Source: Aequorivita todarodis
GTDB taxonomy: Bacteria > Bacteroidota > Bacteroidia > Flavobacteriales > Flavobacteriaceae
NCBI RefSeq assembly: GCF_028561335.1
Contig: NZ_JAQQTG010000013.1
Location: forward strand, 1 to 64,000
Reading direction: 5' to 3'
Length of the DNA: 64,000 nt
Position 1 is the stretch's first letter, and every line of letters begins with the position of its first letter. The position numbers and the translations under genes were made by a program. Positions 45,001 through 52,583 of this stretch are shown here, piece by piece. The notes beneath the pieces were generated by a model, which saw only the letters and a list, made by a program, of their open reading frames with translations, was not told where the DNA came from and ran no database searches.

Positions 45001-46157
45001 ATTTCCCCGGCAGGGAAACAGGATTCACCAGAATTACTGATTACCAGTCCGCATTGTTGAAGTGCTGATGGACCTCCGGCAAAATCTTCTAAATTAAGAG
45101 GGCCGGCTTCGGCATCAAAAGCACTGCGGCTTGTATAAACACCCGCGGTACATCCGCCGCCACCGCCGCCACCGCCGGTTGCGGTTATTTCAACCTCCCA
45201 GCCCAAGCGGTTTACTACCGTACTGGAGTGAAAGAAGAAAAAGAAGTTTCCGCTGGCCGCAGTAAATGATGCAGACCCATTGGAAGCGATCAAATCTGCT
45301 AAGGTTTGATCTCCGGAATTAGGGCCTCCAGAACCATTGTCATATAATAATGTTCCTGTAGCATCAGTTCCATCATAGATTCTTAAATAATCGAAAGTGG
45401 CGAAAATACCAAAATCAAGAAACTCAATTTCAGTAACGCCGGCCAATGTTGTTTGAGTATCACAGCCACAGTTAGGATAATTTCCCGGAGTCCCGTCAGG
45501 TCCACCTCCTGGCCCTCCCGGATCAAAAAAGAAATCTCCAGTTGCTGGATTAAAAGTTTCTGTTGCGCCCGCAGTAGGAATGATGTCGCTCAAAATCCCT
45601 CTTCTACTATTGTTTGTATTGGGAAAGGACGCCATCAAATTCACTGAATTGGAATTGGCCAAAATTTCAGCTTCCTCTTCAGCGGTAAGCGTTTTAGGGG
45701 CCGTAAATAAAGGCTGCACCTGATAAGCCACCCTATTCTCCGGAGAAATTTCAATATCCGATAAATTACCCGCACGACCGGTAGGAGCTACAAACAAAGG
45801 CGTGTATTGTGCATTATTTGCATCCTCGTTTTTCGAAAAGAAAACTGGGTTATTCGCTGCCGAATTGTTTGTTCTTACACCTGTTGCAACCTGATTGGAT
45901 TTGGCAGGTTTTTGGTTCTTGAAATAGGAATGCAACATTTGCTGCTCCTCTTTTGAAAAATATTCAGAAAGTGAGCCGCTCTTGCTTCCCAGATTCTGAT
46001 ACCTCACCAGCAACTCCTGAATGGAGGCGGTGTGCTTTTGTACCTCGACATTCGTAGTCCCAGTATCGGACTGCGAAGAAGAGGATTGAGTAGATTGGGC
46101 GCTCATGGTAAGCGAAAGCAAACCGACGAAACACCCAATAATAGTACTTCTTCTCAT
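42069..46157 (-). CDS. T9SS-secreted multidomain protein D
   Basis: 1,362 residues from the ATG at 46157 (signal peptide MRRSTIIGCFVGLLSLTMSAQ). The N-terminal segment has the LLVRYQNLG...YFSKEEQQML motif of protein A. Modules follow: a CUB-like domain (about 200-335), a long beta domain to about 520, a FENG module, the beta-propeller-like module shared with A (GAIDPANPTTGYVLDN), a fibronectin-III-like domain (EPTNLMVSNITPTTADLSW), a second CUB-like domain and a C-terminal sorting domain ending in RILKQ. Poly-Gly linkers of up to eight residues join them. Likely surface-exposed; function unknown. Confidence 0.9.
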   Translation of the reverse strand: MRRSTIIGCFVGLLSLTMSAQSTQSSSSQSDTGTTNVEVQKHTASIQELLVRYQNLGSKSGSLSEYFSKEEQQMLHSYFKNQKPAKSNQVATGVRTNNSAANNPVFFSKNEDANNAQYTPLFVAPTGRAGNLSDIEISPENRVAYQVQPLFTAPKTLTAEEEAEILANSNSVNLMASFPNTNNSRRGILSDIIPTAGATETFNPATGDFFFDPGGPGGGPDGTPGNYPNCGCDTQTTLAGVTEIEFLDFGIFATFDYLRIYDGTDATGTLLYDNGSGGPNSGDQTLADLIASNGSASFTAASGNFFFFFHSSTVVNRLGWEVEITATGGGGGGGGCTAGVYTSRSAFDAEAGPLNLEDFAGGPSALQQCGLVISNSGESCFPAGEILPGIEITANNSAGGQTVYVDPSDGFGNTVPIVGSNTFVDYTIINFPNNDVNSFGFDLITLLGTGPVEIRIFGTGGLIDTQTVTSTIPESFWGYIASETIVSVELEDLTGANIEGIGMLAFGECSGGGGGGSACSQDNPENGFENGYTTSSDQAQRIAFDVTVPADIDFTLNTATVDIWMDPGETVISSDIAFYSDAAGAPGAILTTQAAVVPTSQTVIGNNFGFDISEVVFDIAPEMLAGQAGVETTYWVVFTVNVTAGSGYISSTTATIEGYEAYFSPDTGVTWIAIAGNDIVYNLEGECEPIGGGGTLDTAYGVNNSNLELIGFPVSDPSTVEVFGDSPVTVNFENAGAIDPANPTTGYVLDNTGAFYSFDVASGFYTSLGTISGEWLGMEYDQASGILYAISLTDLYTIDPIGVSATLVGPLGLAGGALPIALAIDGAGVGYTYDLVDDNLYSIDMATGATTMIGNIGFDANFGQGMCYDALTDTVYMAAFNNGSFAAEWRSVDTATGATTLIGPIVTTAATTQVAWVSIGETLPPPACPEPTNLMVSNITPTTADLSWNVEPNASNGYIWYVFDQGANPISDPPVATGTVPAGTTSATATGLGGGFSYDFYVVADCDSDGLSQLAGPVNFATPPACGGKFYDTGGPNGDYQNSENVTTIITPENAGEVVTVTFTAFEVEATWDALYVYDGPDASFPIISSGNPATNSGFPPGGYYGTSIPGPFVSTDPSGALTFVFMSDASVPQSGWEADVTCALSPPPNDMIVNSIDVDEIGFPYTDPAVHMPAATLENGNPVNCDLTGARGVWYNFVPAGDGTANATIVTPGGASSVTFYTAPNENAVETDLTLVPQQTNQCAPGTSASIFTLGGQAYYVFVMNTGAITDIVIDGTNLGVSDNTIAGFSYYPNPTNGILNLNSVDNIEHVSLYNLLGQVVIDNRVNATTSQVDISGLSTGTYLMKVSVNGQIGTYRILKQ
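42295..42608. repeat. 314-bp perfect tract shared with gene C (copy 2)
   Basis: See 38075-38388. Sequence outside this tract diverges quickly in the sorting-domain end (42081-42175) and also upstream of 42609, so it is a patch of identity in otherwise diverged genes. Confidence 0.95.
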
Positions 46158-46186
46158 AATTTGATAAATTTTAGTTAATAATCCAC

Positions 46187-46216
46187 TAAAAGTATTTAAA
46201 AAAATGTTAATATCAA
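46187..46216 (-). promoter_or_regulatory. Promoter of T9SS gene D
   Basis: Minus strand TTG (46216-46214), exactly 19 bases with a T-tract, TACTTTTA (46194-46187), then G. The transcript would start about 23-30 bases before the ATG at 46157. Confidence 0.7.
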
Positions 46217-46253
46217 ACATTTCCGGCAACTAGTTTATCAGTTTCAAAAAAAA

Positions 46254-46281
46254 AATCCTACCCAAATAATCGGGCAGGATT
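46254..46281 (-). terminator. Terminator of fabI
   Basis: AATCCTACCC (46254-46263) pairs with GGGCAGGATT (46272-46281) with one mismatch. A10 precedes it on the plus strand, giving a T-run on the fabI strand. Confidence 0.8.
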
Positions 46282-46307
46282 TAAATATTTTTAAAATACC
46301 GAATGTA

Positions 46308-47126
46308 CTACGTCCCTTCCACAAAAGCCTGCATTACGCCATCACTCACGCCCATATTGGAAAAACCGCCATCGTTGTATAAGTTCTGTAGCGTTACCCG
46401 TTTGGTAAGATCGCTAAACATCGCTACAGTGTAATTCGCACAGTCTAAGGCTGTTGCATTGCCCAGCGGCGACATTTTATCGGCATAGCTTATGAAGCCA
46501 TCAAAACCCTTCACTCCCTGGCCCGCGGTGGTTGGTGTTGGCGATTGCGAAATAGTGTTCACGCGCACCTTTTTATCCCTTCCGAAGAAATATCCAAAAC
46601 TACGGGCGATGCTCTCCAAATAGGCCTTGTTGTCCGCCATATCGTTATAATCTGGAAAAACGCGCTGTGAAGCCATATAGGTCAGCGCTATGATGCTCCC
46701 CCACTCGTTCATTGCGTCTTTTTGGTAAAGTACCTGCATGGTTTTATGGAACGAGACCGCTGAAATATCCCAACCCTTGTGGGTAAAATCGTAATTTTGG
46801 TTGGTGTAATGATTGCCCTTACGAACATTTACGGACATTCCGATGGAGTGCAGCACAAAATCCAATTTGCCGCCCAAAATTTCGGTTGCCTTTGCCACCA
46901 AATTTTCCAGGTCTTCCAAACTTGTGGCATCCGCAGGGATAACCTCGGAGTTCGTTTTTTCGGCAAGTTCATTTATGGTTCCCATTCGCAAGGCTATTGG
47001 CGCATTTGTAAGTACAAACTTCCCGCCTTCTTCGTGAACGCGTTCCGCTGTTTTCCACGCAATGGAATTCGCGTCCAATGCCCCAAAAATGATTCCCCGT
47101 TTTCCTTTTAGTAAATTATACGACAT
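46308..47126 (-). CDS. fabI: Enoyl-ACP reductase (NADH), FabI
   Basis: 272 residues. It carries FabI-type features: GKRGIIFGALDANSIAWKTA (atypical Rossmann loop), VLHSIGM, the catalytic Tyr-x6-Lys in PDYNDMADNK, and SQSPTPTTAGQGVKGFDGF. It reduces trans-2-enoyl-ACP in the last step of each fatty-acid elongation cycle, in the cytoplasm. The upstream gap to recN has two heptamer arrays, so fabI probably has its own promoter. Confidence 0.96.
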   Translation of the reverse strand: MSYNLLKGKRGIIFGALDANSIAWKTAERVHEEGGKFVLTNAPIALRMGTINELAEKTNSEVIPADATSLEDLENLVAKATEILGGKLDFVLHSIGMSVNVRKGNHYTNQNYDFTHKGWDISAVSFHKTMQVLYQKDAMNEWGSIIALTYMASQRVFPDYNDMADNKAYLESIARSFGYFFGRDKKVRVNTISQSPTPTTAGQGVKGFDGFISYADKMSPLGNATALDCANYTVAMFSDLTKRVTLQNLYNDGGFSNMGVSDGVMQAFVEGT

Positions 47127-47191
47127 GTTTTAAATGTTTGTGGTTAATGGTTTATTGTTAACTGTTTGTTTTTTATCGTTTGTTTTTTATC

Positions 47192-47226
47192 GTTTGTTGT
47201 TTGTGGTTTGTGGTTTGTGGTTTGTT
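47192..47226. repeat. Heptamer array GTTTGTG/GTTTGTT
   Basis: Five consecutive 7-base units: GTTTGTT, GTTTGTG three times, GTTTGTT. Together with 47271-47305 it occupies the fabI-recN gap. Confidence 0.9.
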
Positions 47227-47270
47227 GCTAATCTGCTCCATAAAAATATTGAAATTCCAAATCGACAAAA

Positions 47271-47305
47271 CGACTACCGACTACCGACTACCGACTACCG
47301 ACTAC
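47271..47305. repeat. Heptamer array (CGACTAC)5
   Basis: Five perfect copies of CGACTAC, then a partial CGA. It lies just downstream of the recN stop (47325) on the minus strand. Confidence 0.95.
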
Positions 47306-47324
47306 CGAAAAGTAAAGATACGTT

Positions 47325-48977
47325 TTAATTCAATAATTCCTTCGCATTTGCAATTGCTGCTTCCGAAACATTTTTGCCCCCGAGCATCTGCGCTATTTCA
47401 ACGATGCGCTCTTCTTCGCCTAAAATCTTTAAATGGGTACTCGTTAAGTCGTTGCTGTCTTCTTTATATACTTTTATGTGGTGATCGCCCTTTGCGGCAA
47501 TTTGTGGCAAGTGTGTAATGCTCAACAATTGCATGGTTTTGCTCATTTGGTGTAAAATAGCAGCCATCTTATTGGCTATTTCGCCTGAAACACCCGTATC
47601 AATTTCATCAAAAACGATGGTAGGCAATTTTTTGTATTCGGCCAAAACCGCTTTTATGGCGAGCATGATCCGGCTCATTTCGCCGCCGGAGGCCACTTTT
47701 TTTAATGGCCCGAATGCCAAACCTTTATTGGCCGTGAACAGTAATTGCAACGTATCGGTGCCGTTGGTTTTGAAATCCTCGGAAGCGGAAAGCTCAAACT
47801 GAAACTGGGCGTTTGGCAAGCCCAACGGAAATAAGGTGTCTTCCAATTTTTTCTTAAGAACGGGAATAGCCTCTGTCCTTTTGGAATGCAATTCCGAAGC
47901 AATTTTCAGTGTTGTTTCGCGTAGCCTGCGTTTCTCCTTTTCCAGGTTTTCTATTTGTTCATCAAGGCCCAAAGTAGTGTTCACTTTTTCTTCCAGCTGG
48001 GCTTCTATTTCAATCAATTCCAAAACCGTGGAAACGGAATGCTTTTGCTGGAGCTTATAGAGTGTTTGGAGTTGTTCATTCACCTGAAAAAGCCGTTCGG
48101 GGTCAGCCTCAATTTTTTCAGCGGAATTGGCCATTTCGGTCGAAATATCTTCAATCTCAATAATAGCGCTGTTTAAACGCTGCCAAAAATCGTCAAAGGT
48201 CTTTGAAAATTCCTTTATGCGCCCCAAAACGAGACGTGCTTCCTTCGCCGTCTGCAAGCTGCCAATCTGATCCTCGTCCAAAAGTTTGTTCGCATTTGAA
48301 AGCGCTTCCTGTATTGCCTCGGCATTATTCAGCGTTTCAAAAGTTTCTTCAAGCTCTTGCTGGTCCAGCTTTTTTAGATTTGCCTGTTGTAGTTCATTAT
48401 AAAGAAAGGCGTTGTAGTCAAGCTCTTTTAAAGCGTTTTCCTTTTGAAGTTTTACGGCCGAAAGTTTTTCCGAAATGGTTTTGAAATCCGCAAAATGCGC
48501 TTGATACGATTTTAAAAGTTCAGCGTTTCCCGCCAAGGCATCAATCACTTCCATCTGAAAGTTTTCCGAAACCACTTCCAAAGTTTCATGCTGGCTGTGT
48601 ACATCAACCAAATGGGGCGCCAACGCTTGCAGTTGCGTTAAAGCCACTGGGGTGTCATTCACAAAAGCCCTTGATTTTCCACCGGGCAATATTTCACGGC
48701 GAATAATTGTGAGCGGGTCGTAATCCAGATCGTTTTCATCAAAGACATTTTGCAGTCCATAATTTTTAATGGAGAAACATCCTTCAATCACACATTTTTT
48801 TGAAGCGTCTTTCACGCTACCAATATCTGCCCGTTTTCCCAACACAAGTGCCAAAGCCCCGAGAAGTATCGATTTTCCGGCACCCGTCTCGCCAGTAATG
48901 ATTGTAAGGCCCTCATTAAAATCCACGCGTATATCTTCAATAAGCGCATAGTTTTTTATGGCGAGACTGGTTATCAC
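47325..48977 (-). CDS. recN: DNA repair protein RecN
   Basis: 550 residues from a GTG. SMC-like: N-terminal Walker A GETGAGKS (29-36), long coiled coils in the middle with Glu/Lys-rich heptads, and C-terminal signature VASGGEMSRIMLAIKAVL with Walker B PTIVFDEIDTGVSGE and D-loop-like SKTMQLLSITHLPQIAA. RecN tethers DNA ends in double-strand break repair. Probably the second gene of a run from porD-like downward, but separated from it by a heptamer array. Confidence 0.96.
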   Translation of the reverse strand: MITSLAIKNYALIEDIRVDFNEGLTIITGETGAGKSILLGALALVLGKRADIGSVKDASKKCVIEGCFSIKNYGLQNVFDENDLDYDPLTIIRREILPGGKSRAFVNDTPVALTQLQALAPHLVDVHSQHETLEVVSENFQMEVIDALAGNAELLKSYQAHFADFKTISEKLSAVKLQKENALKELDYNAFLYNELQQANLKKLDQQELEETFETLNNAEAIQEALSNANKLLDEDQIGSLQTAKEARLVLGRIKEFSKTFDDFWQRLNSAIIEIEDISTEMANSAEKIEADPERLFQVNEQLQTLYKLQQKHSVSTVLELIEIEAQLEEKVNTTLGLDEQIENLEKEKRRLRETTLKIASELHSKRTEAIPVLKKKLEDTLFPLGLPNAQFQFELSASEDFKTNGTDTLQLLFTANKGLAFGPLKKVASGGEMSRIMLAIKAVLAEYKKLPTIVFDEIDTGVSGEIANKMAAILHQMSKTMQLLSITHLPQIAAKGDHHIKVYKEDSNDLTSTHLKILGEEERIVEIAQMLGGKNVSEAAIANAKELLN

Positions 48978-49028
48978 TGTTAGTGGTTAGATTTTAGAGG
49001 TTAGACGGTTGAAATTTTCAACTTTCAA

Positions 49029-49077
49029 TCTTGAATCTTGAATCTTGAATCTTGAATCTTGAATCTTGAATCTTGAA
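49029..49077. repeat. Heptamer array (TCTTGAA)7
   Basis: Seven perfect TCTTGAA units directly after the stop of the DUF4835 gene (49079), preceded by degenerate TTTCAAC/TTTCAAT heptamers. On the other strand the unit is TTCAAGA, which also occurs three times within yggS at 25686-25706. Confidence 0.95.
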
Positions 49078-49078
49078 T

Positions 49079-49969
49079 TTAAAATTTGATTTCAGACCAA
49101 TTGTTCCGCTTAGTAGGCGCCAGTTTATTGAGATTTTCAACCAGTTTTGTAATATCAACCTGTGGCCCTCCGCTGAAAATGGCTTGAATTTCGTCGCTTT
49201 TGGCGTCAAAAAAGGTGCGCACCAAAAAGGAGTTGGGACGCCTGTCGTTAATGCCTTTCAACTTATTGATGGCATCGGCTATTTTCAGTTTGGCCGCCTT
49301 TTGGTCCGAGGCCATAATATCCATTCCCTCGCGATGGTATTCGTACATCACATCGTGAAATTCCTTATAGACCGAGGACAGCAAAGCATCGTTATAGCGA
49401 TATCTGGACTGGTTTCCATCTGTAGATCTCCATCCCTGGAAATTGCTGGAAGCTGCCGTGTTTGTTATTTGTTTGGCTATTTCAAAATAGGGCGCCCCTC
49501 CATTCAGAACATAGGTGTCCGCATCTAAGCCAATAATCGTGTAAACGTGGAAAGCAACCACCGAAACAAGATTGGAGCCAAAACTGTTCATATTGAAATT
49601 AAGCGGCTCGTATTCCTTGTAATTAAAACTTAGCTGCCTGTCAAAATAATTATAAACGGGGCTGTCGTAGGTCGATTCAAAAACAGGTCGCGAAGATTGA
49701 ATTTGAATTGTTCCCGTAAAATTATCGCCGTCATAGCTGCTTATTACCAAACTCATGTTGCAATCTATGCGTTCTTGGTTTTTATATTCCTTATCGGTCC
49801 ATTTTGTGTTGTTCACAAATTCGCGCAGCTGGGTTTCCAGCGTCCTAAAAATCTGCAAATTGGGTTGTCCGGTCTGTTCGGCATCAATGGAAATGGTGCA
49901 GTTGAGTTCTTGGGCCTGTGCAGAAAACACAGCGGTTGCACATAGGAAGAAAAGTAAAAATTTACGCAT
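49079..49969 (-). CDS. DUF4835 family protein, probable T9SS component PorD
   Basis: 296 residues with a signal peptide ending SAQAQE. The mature part shows the family's conserved NCTISIDAEQTGQPNLQIFRTLE and FVNNTKWTDKEYKNQERIDCNM and ends with GPQVDITKLVENLNKLAP. Bacteroidota DUF4835 proteins correspond to PorD of Porphyromonas gingivalis as I recall, which is needed for type IX secretion; this is by family resemblance. It overlaps the end of coaBC by 8 bases, so the two are translationally coupled. Its presence fits the T9SS cargo genes 3 kb away. Confidence 0.75.
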   Translation of the reverse strand: MRKFLLFFLCATAVFSAQAQELNCTISIDAEQTGQPNLQIFRTLETQLREFVNNTKWTDKEYKNQERIDCNMSLVISSYDGDNFTGTIQIQSSRPVFESTYDSPVYNYFDRQLSFNYKEYEPLNFNMNSFGSNLVSVVAFHVYTIIGLDADTYVLNGGAPYFEIAKQITNTAASSNFQGWRSTDGNQSRYRYNDALLSSVYKEFHDVMYEYHREGMDIMASDQKAAKLKIADAINKLKGINDRRPNSFLVRTFFDAKSDEIQAIFSGGPQVDITKLVENLNKLAPTKRNNWSEIKF

Positions 49970-51185
49970 TTGTCTGTTCTATAATATATTCTAAAATATC
50001 TTTTGCTACTTCTTTTTTAGGTTTAACAGGAAAAGGAAGCGTTTTATTGTCTTTGGTTATCAAAGTAATTTTGTTGGTGTCGGTTTTAAAACCCGCGCCT
50101 TTGTCCCGAAGCGAATTTAAAACAATTAAATCTAAATTCTTTTTTTTGAGTTTCAATTTTGCGTTTTCTTCCTCATTTTCGGTTTCCAATGCAAAACCCA
50201 CCAAGAATTGATCTTTTTTTATTTCGCCCAGCGAAGCAAGTATATCCTTGGTTTTTGTAAGCTGAAGAACCAACTCGTCCGTTTTCTTTTTGATTTTTTC
50301 CGAAGCCATTTCCGAAGGACGATAATCGGCTACTGCGGCGCTTAAAATAGCGACATCGCTCTTGTTGAAATATTCGTGCGCGGCATGGTACATTTCTTCC
50401 GCAGAAGTAACGCGGATGATTTTTACGAACTCATTGTCAAGTTTTAATACTGAAGGGCCTGAAATCAAAACAACCTCAGCGCCAAGTTCGGCAGCGGTTT
50501 CGGCAATGGCATACCCCATTTTTCCGCTGGAATGGTTGCCGATGAAACGAACGGGGTCAATGGCCTCATATGTTGGGCCGGCGGTAATCAAAAACTTTTT
50601 GCCGCGAAGGGGAAGTTTTGATGAAATATCATTTTCCAAAAAGGAAACAATTTCCTCGGGCTCTGCCATCCTGCCCTGTCCTACCAAACCGCTGGCAAGT
50701 TCGCCAAAGGCCGCCGGAATCTGAATATTTCCAAAGCTCTCTAATTTTTTAAAAGTTTCCGCGGTAGTAGGATGTTGGTACATATCCAAATCCATGGCAG
50801 GCGCATAGTACACCGGGCATTTTGCGGAAAGATAGCAGGCGAGCAAGAGATTGTCGCTGGCGCCATTCGCCATTTTGGAAAGCGTGTTTGCCGTGGCGGG
50901 AGCGATCAAAAACAAATCGGCCCACAGGGCCAATTCTACGTGGTTGTTCCATTTGGGCTCCTTAAAGCTGTCTTCTCCCTTTTCATCGGTAAAAGAAGAA
51001 AGCACCTCATTTTTTGAAAGGGTTGCAAGGGTAAGTGGCGTAACAAACTCTTTAGCCGAATCTGTCATTACCACTTTTACGTTAGCTCCTTTTTTCACTA
51101 AAAGCCTAACTAAAAATGCTGCTTTGTACGCGGCAATCCCGCCGGTAACGCCAAGCAAGATATTTTTTCCGTGCAAAACAGACAT
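49962..51185 (-). CDS. coaBC: CoaBC: phosphopantothenoylcysteine decarboxylase/synthetase
   Basis: 407 residues, two domains. The CoaC half (1-180) has GVTGGIAAYKA, LALWADLFLIAPATANT and the flavin-site APAMDLDMYQ, with LGLVGQGRMAEPEEI-type segment; the CoaB half has the GPTYEAIDPVRFIGNHSSGKMGYAIA motif and KKKNLDLIVLNSL. It joins phosphopantothenate to cysteine with CTP and decarboxylates the product, two steps in CoA synthesis in the cytoplasm. Downstream is the porD-like gene with 8 bases of overlap. Confidence 0.96.
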   Translation of the reverse strand: MSVLHGKNILLGVTGGIAAYKAAFLVRLLVKKGANVKVVMTDSAKEFVTPLTLATLSKNEVLSSFTDEKGEDSFKEPKWNNHVELALWADLFLIAPATANTLSKMANGASDNLLLACYLSAKCPVYYAPAMDLDMYQHPTTAETFKKLESFGNIQIPAAFGELASGLVGQGRMAEPEEIVSFLENDISSKLPLRGKKFLITAGPTYEAIDPVRFIGNHSSGKMGYAIAETAAELGAEVVLISGPSVLKLDNEFVKIIRVTSAEEMYHAAHEYFNKSDVAILSAAVADYRPSEMASEKIKKKTDELVLQLTKTKDILASLGEIKKDQFLVGFALETENEEENAKLKLKKKNLDLIVLNSLRDKGAGFKTDTNKITLITKDNKTLPFPVKPKKEVAKDILEYIIEQTNA

Positions 51186-51189
51186 AATT

Positions 51190-51256
51190 CAGTGTTCAGT
51201 GTTCAGTAATTAGTCGCCAGTAGTCAGTACGCAGCAGCCAGAAATCAGTACGCAGT
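51190..51256. repeat. Degenerate 7-base-phased array (CAGT core)
   Basis: CAGT-like words start at 51190, 51197, 51204, 51211, 51218, 51225, 51232, 51239, 51246 and 51253: ten in a row at exactly 7 bases. Variants are TAGT, CAGC and CAGA; the other three bases vary (for example GTT, GCC, ACG). The array lies between coaBC and rpoZ. Confidence 0.85.
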
Positions 51257-51294
51257 TCCTACACACTGAGTTCCCGCTTTGGGGTATAGGGGGC

Positions 51295-51624
51295 TTACTC
51301 TACTACTTCGTCAGCAGTGTTTCGCCAATAGATTTTGTTTTCCAACCATTCCTGCAATGCCAAAGCGTGTGGTTTTGGAAGCCTTTCGTAGAATTTTGAA
51401 ACCTCTATTTGCTCCTTGTTTTCAAAAATTTCTTCCAGACTGTCGTTGTAAGTTGCAAACTCATCAAGTTTTTCGAGCAGTTCCTTTTTGATGTCGCCGT
51501 TTATTTGTGCAGCTCTTTTCGCAATAATTGAAATAGCTTCATAAATATTGTTAGTTGGCGCATCGATCAAGTTCTTGTCGAGGGTAACGGTGTTGATGGG
51601 TGCTTCTGAATTTTTAATATCCAT
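51295..51624 (-). CDS. rpoZ: RNA polymerase omega subunit, Bacteroidota type
   Basis: 109 residues. The Bacteroidota form, with NTVTLDKNLIDAPTNNIYEAISIIAKRAAQINGDIKKELLEKL: the omega/Rpb6 helical core includes the IYEAISIIAKRAAQI segment that contacts the beta' C terminus. Longer than the enterobacterial protein, with an acidic linker to the C terminus. The position between bamD and coaBC is a common order in this group. It starts 11 bases after the bamD stop. Confidence 0.88.
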   Translation of the reverse strand: MDIKNSEAPINTVTLDKNLIDAPTNNIYEAISIIAKRAAQINGDIKKELLEKLDEFATYNDSLEEIFENKEQIEVSKFYERLPKPHALALQEWLENKIYWRNTADEVVE

Positions 51625-51635
51625 AATAAAAGTGA

Positions 51636-52445
51636 TTAACTATTGGGTTCTGTTTCTGTGGGTACGATCCTGCGCTCGATGTCCTCGTAAATCTCTGTCG
51701 CCTCGGGAGCCAGTTCGGTATCCTTATAATATTTCATAAAATTTTTGTAGTATCCCTTTGCGGTAACCAAACGTTCCTGAACCAAGCTTGGAATACTGTT
51801 TATTGCAAGTTTGTAGGCGGAGACAAATCTACCATAAAAAGCATCTTTTCTATAATGCGAACCGGGATTGTCTGTTATAAAATTGTCAAAAGCTCCAATG
51901 GCAGCTTTGTAATCTTCAACGTGCAAATATTGTTTTGCTATTTCGAACTCTTTGGTTTCCAGCTTTTCCTGCAATTCGGCAACAAGGGCATTGGCTTCCG
52001 ACCTTTTATCGGAATTTGGAAAACGATTTATAAATTCCTGAAGTTTCTCCAAAGCTTTATAAGTATCCTTTTGGTCCAGCGAATATCTGGGCGAAAGTTG
52101 ATAAAAGCTCTTCGCGCCTTTAAATGAAGCTACTTCGGCGCTATCGCTTTGCGGATATGCCTGTGTAAACCGCTCAAATTGATACCCCGCCAAATAATAA
52201 TCCTCCAAATTATAATAGGTGTTCGAGTAGATAAACATCAGTTTTTCACCCTGTGGCTTTCCTCTATAGGAAGGAACTATCTGCTCCATCAATTTCAGGC
52301 TTTTTCGGTATTTGCCTTTTTTGTAAAGTGAATCCGCCATGGCGTATTTCTTGCCCATATCATCCTTCCGGAGTACCCGTTGGTATTCGCTACAGGATGA
52401 AAGGAGAATCGTAAGACTGAGTATAATAAAAAGTGGTAAACGCAT
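51636..52445 (-). CDS. bamD: Outer-membrane assembly lipoprotein BamD
   Basis: 269 residues from the ATG at 52445 (another ATG is 15 bases upstream). Lipobox SSC (Cys18), then TPR repeats: MADSLYKKGKYRKSLKLMEQI, YYNLEDYYLAGYQFERFTQAYPQS, KALEKLQEFINRFPNSD, YLHVEDYKAAIGAFDNFITDNPGS, as in BamD/YfiO. With BamA it inserts beta-barrel proteins into the outer membrane. It is the first gene before rpoZ in this run, so they probably share a transcript. Confidence 0.9.
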   Translation of the reverse strand: MRLPLFIILSLTILLSSCSEYQRVLRKDDMGKKYAMADSLYKKGKYRKSLKLMEQIVPSYRGKPQGEKLMFIYSNTYYNLEDYYLAGYQFERFTQAYPQSDSAEVASFKGAKSFYQLSPRYSLDQKDTYKALEKLQEFINRFPNSDKRSEANALVAELQEKLETKEFEIAKQYLHVEDYKAAIGAFDNFITDNPGSHYRKDAFYGRFVSAYKLAINSIPSLVQERLVTAKGYYKNFMKYYKDTELAPEATEIYEDIERRIVPTETEPNS

Positions 52446-52583
52446 GGGCTTAAAAAACATCGTGCAAAAATAGGGAATTAAACGTGATTGGACAAAACTT
52501 ATTCTTCGGCTAAAATATTGCGCTGAAGGCTATTATTTGCAAGCCTTTTGAAATATTTAACTTCAAATGCAAAAAGGGGGCTT

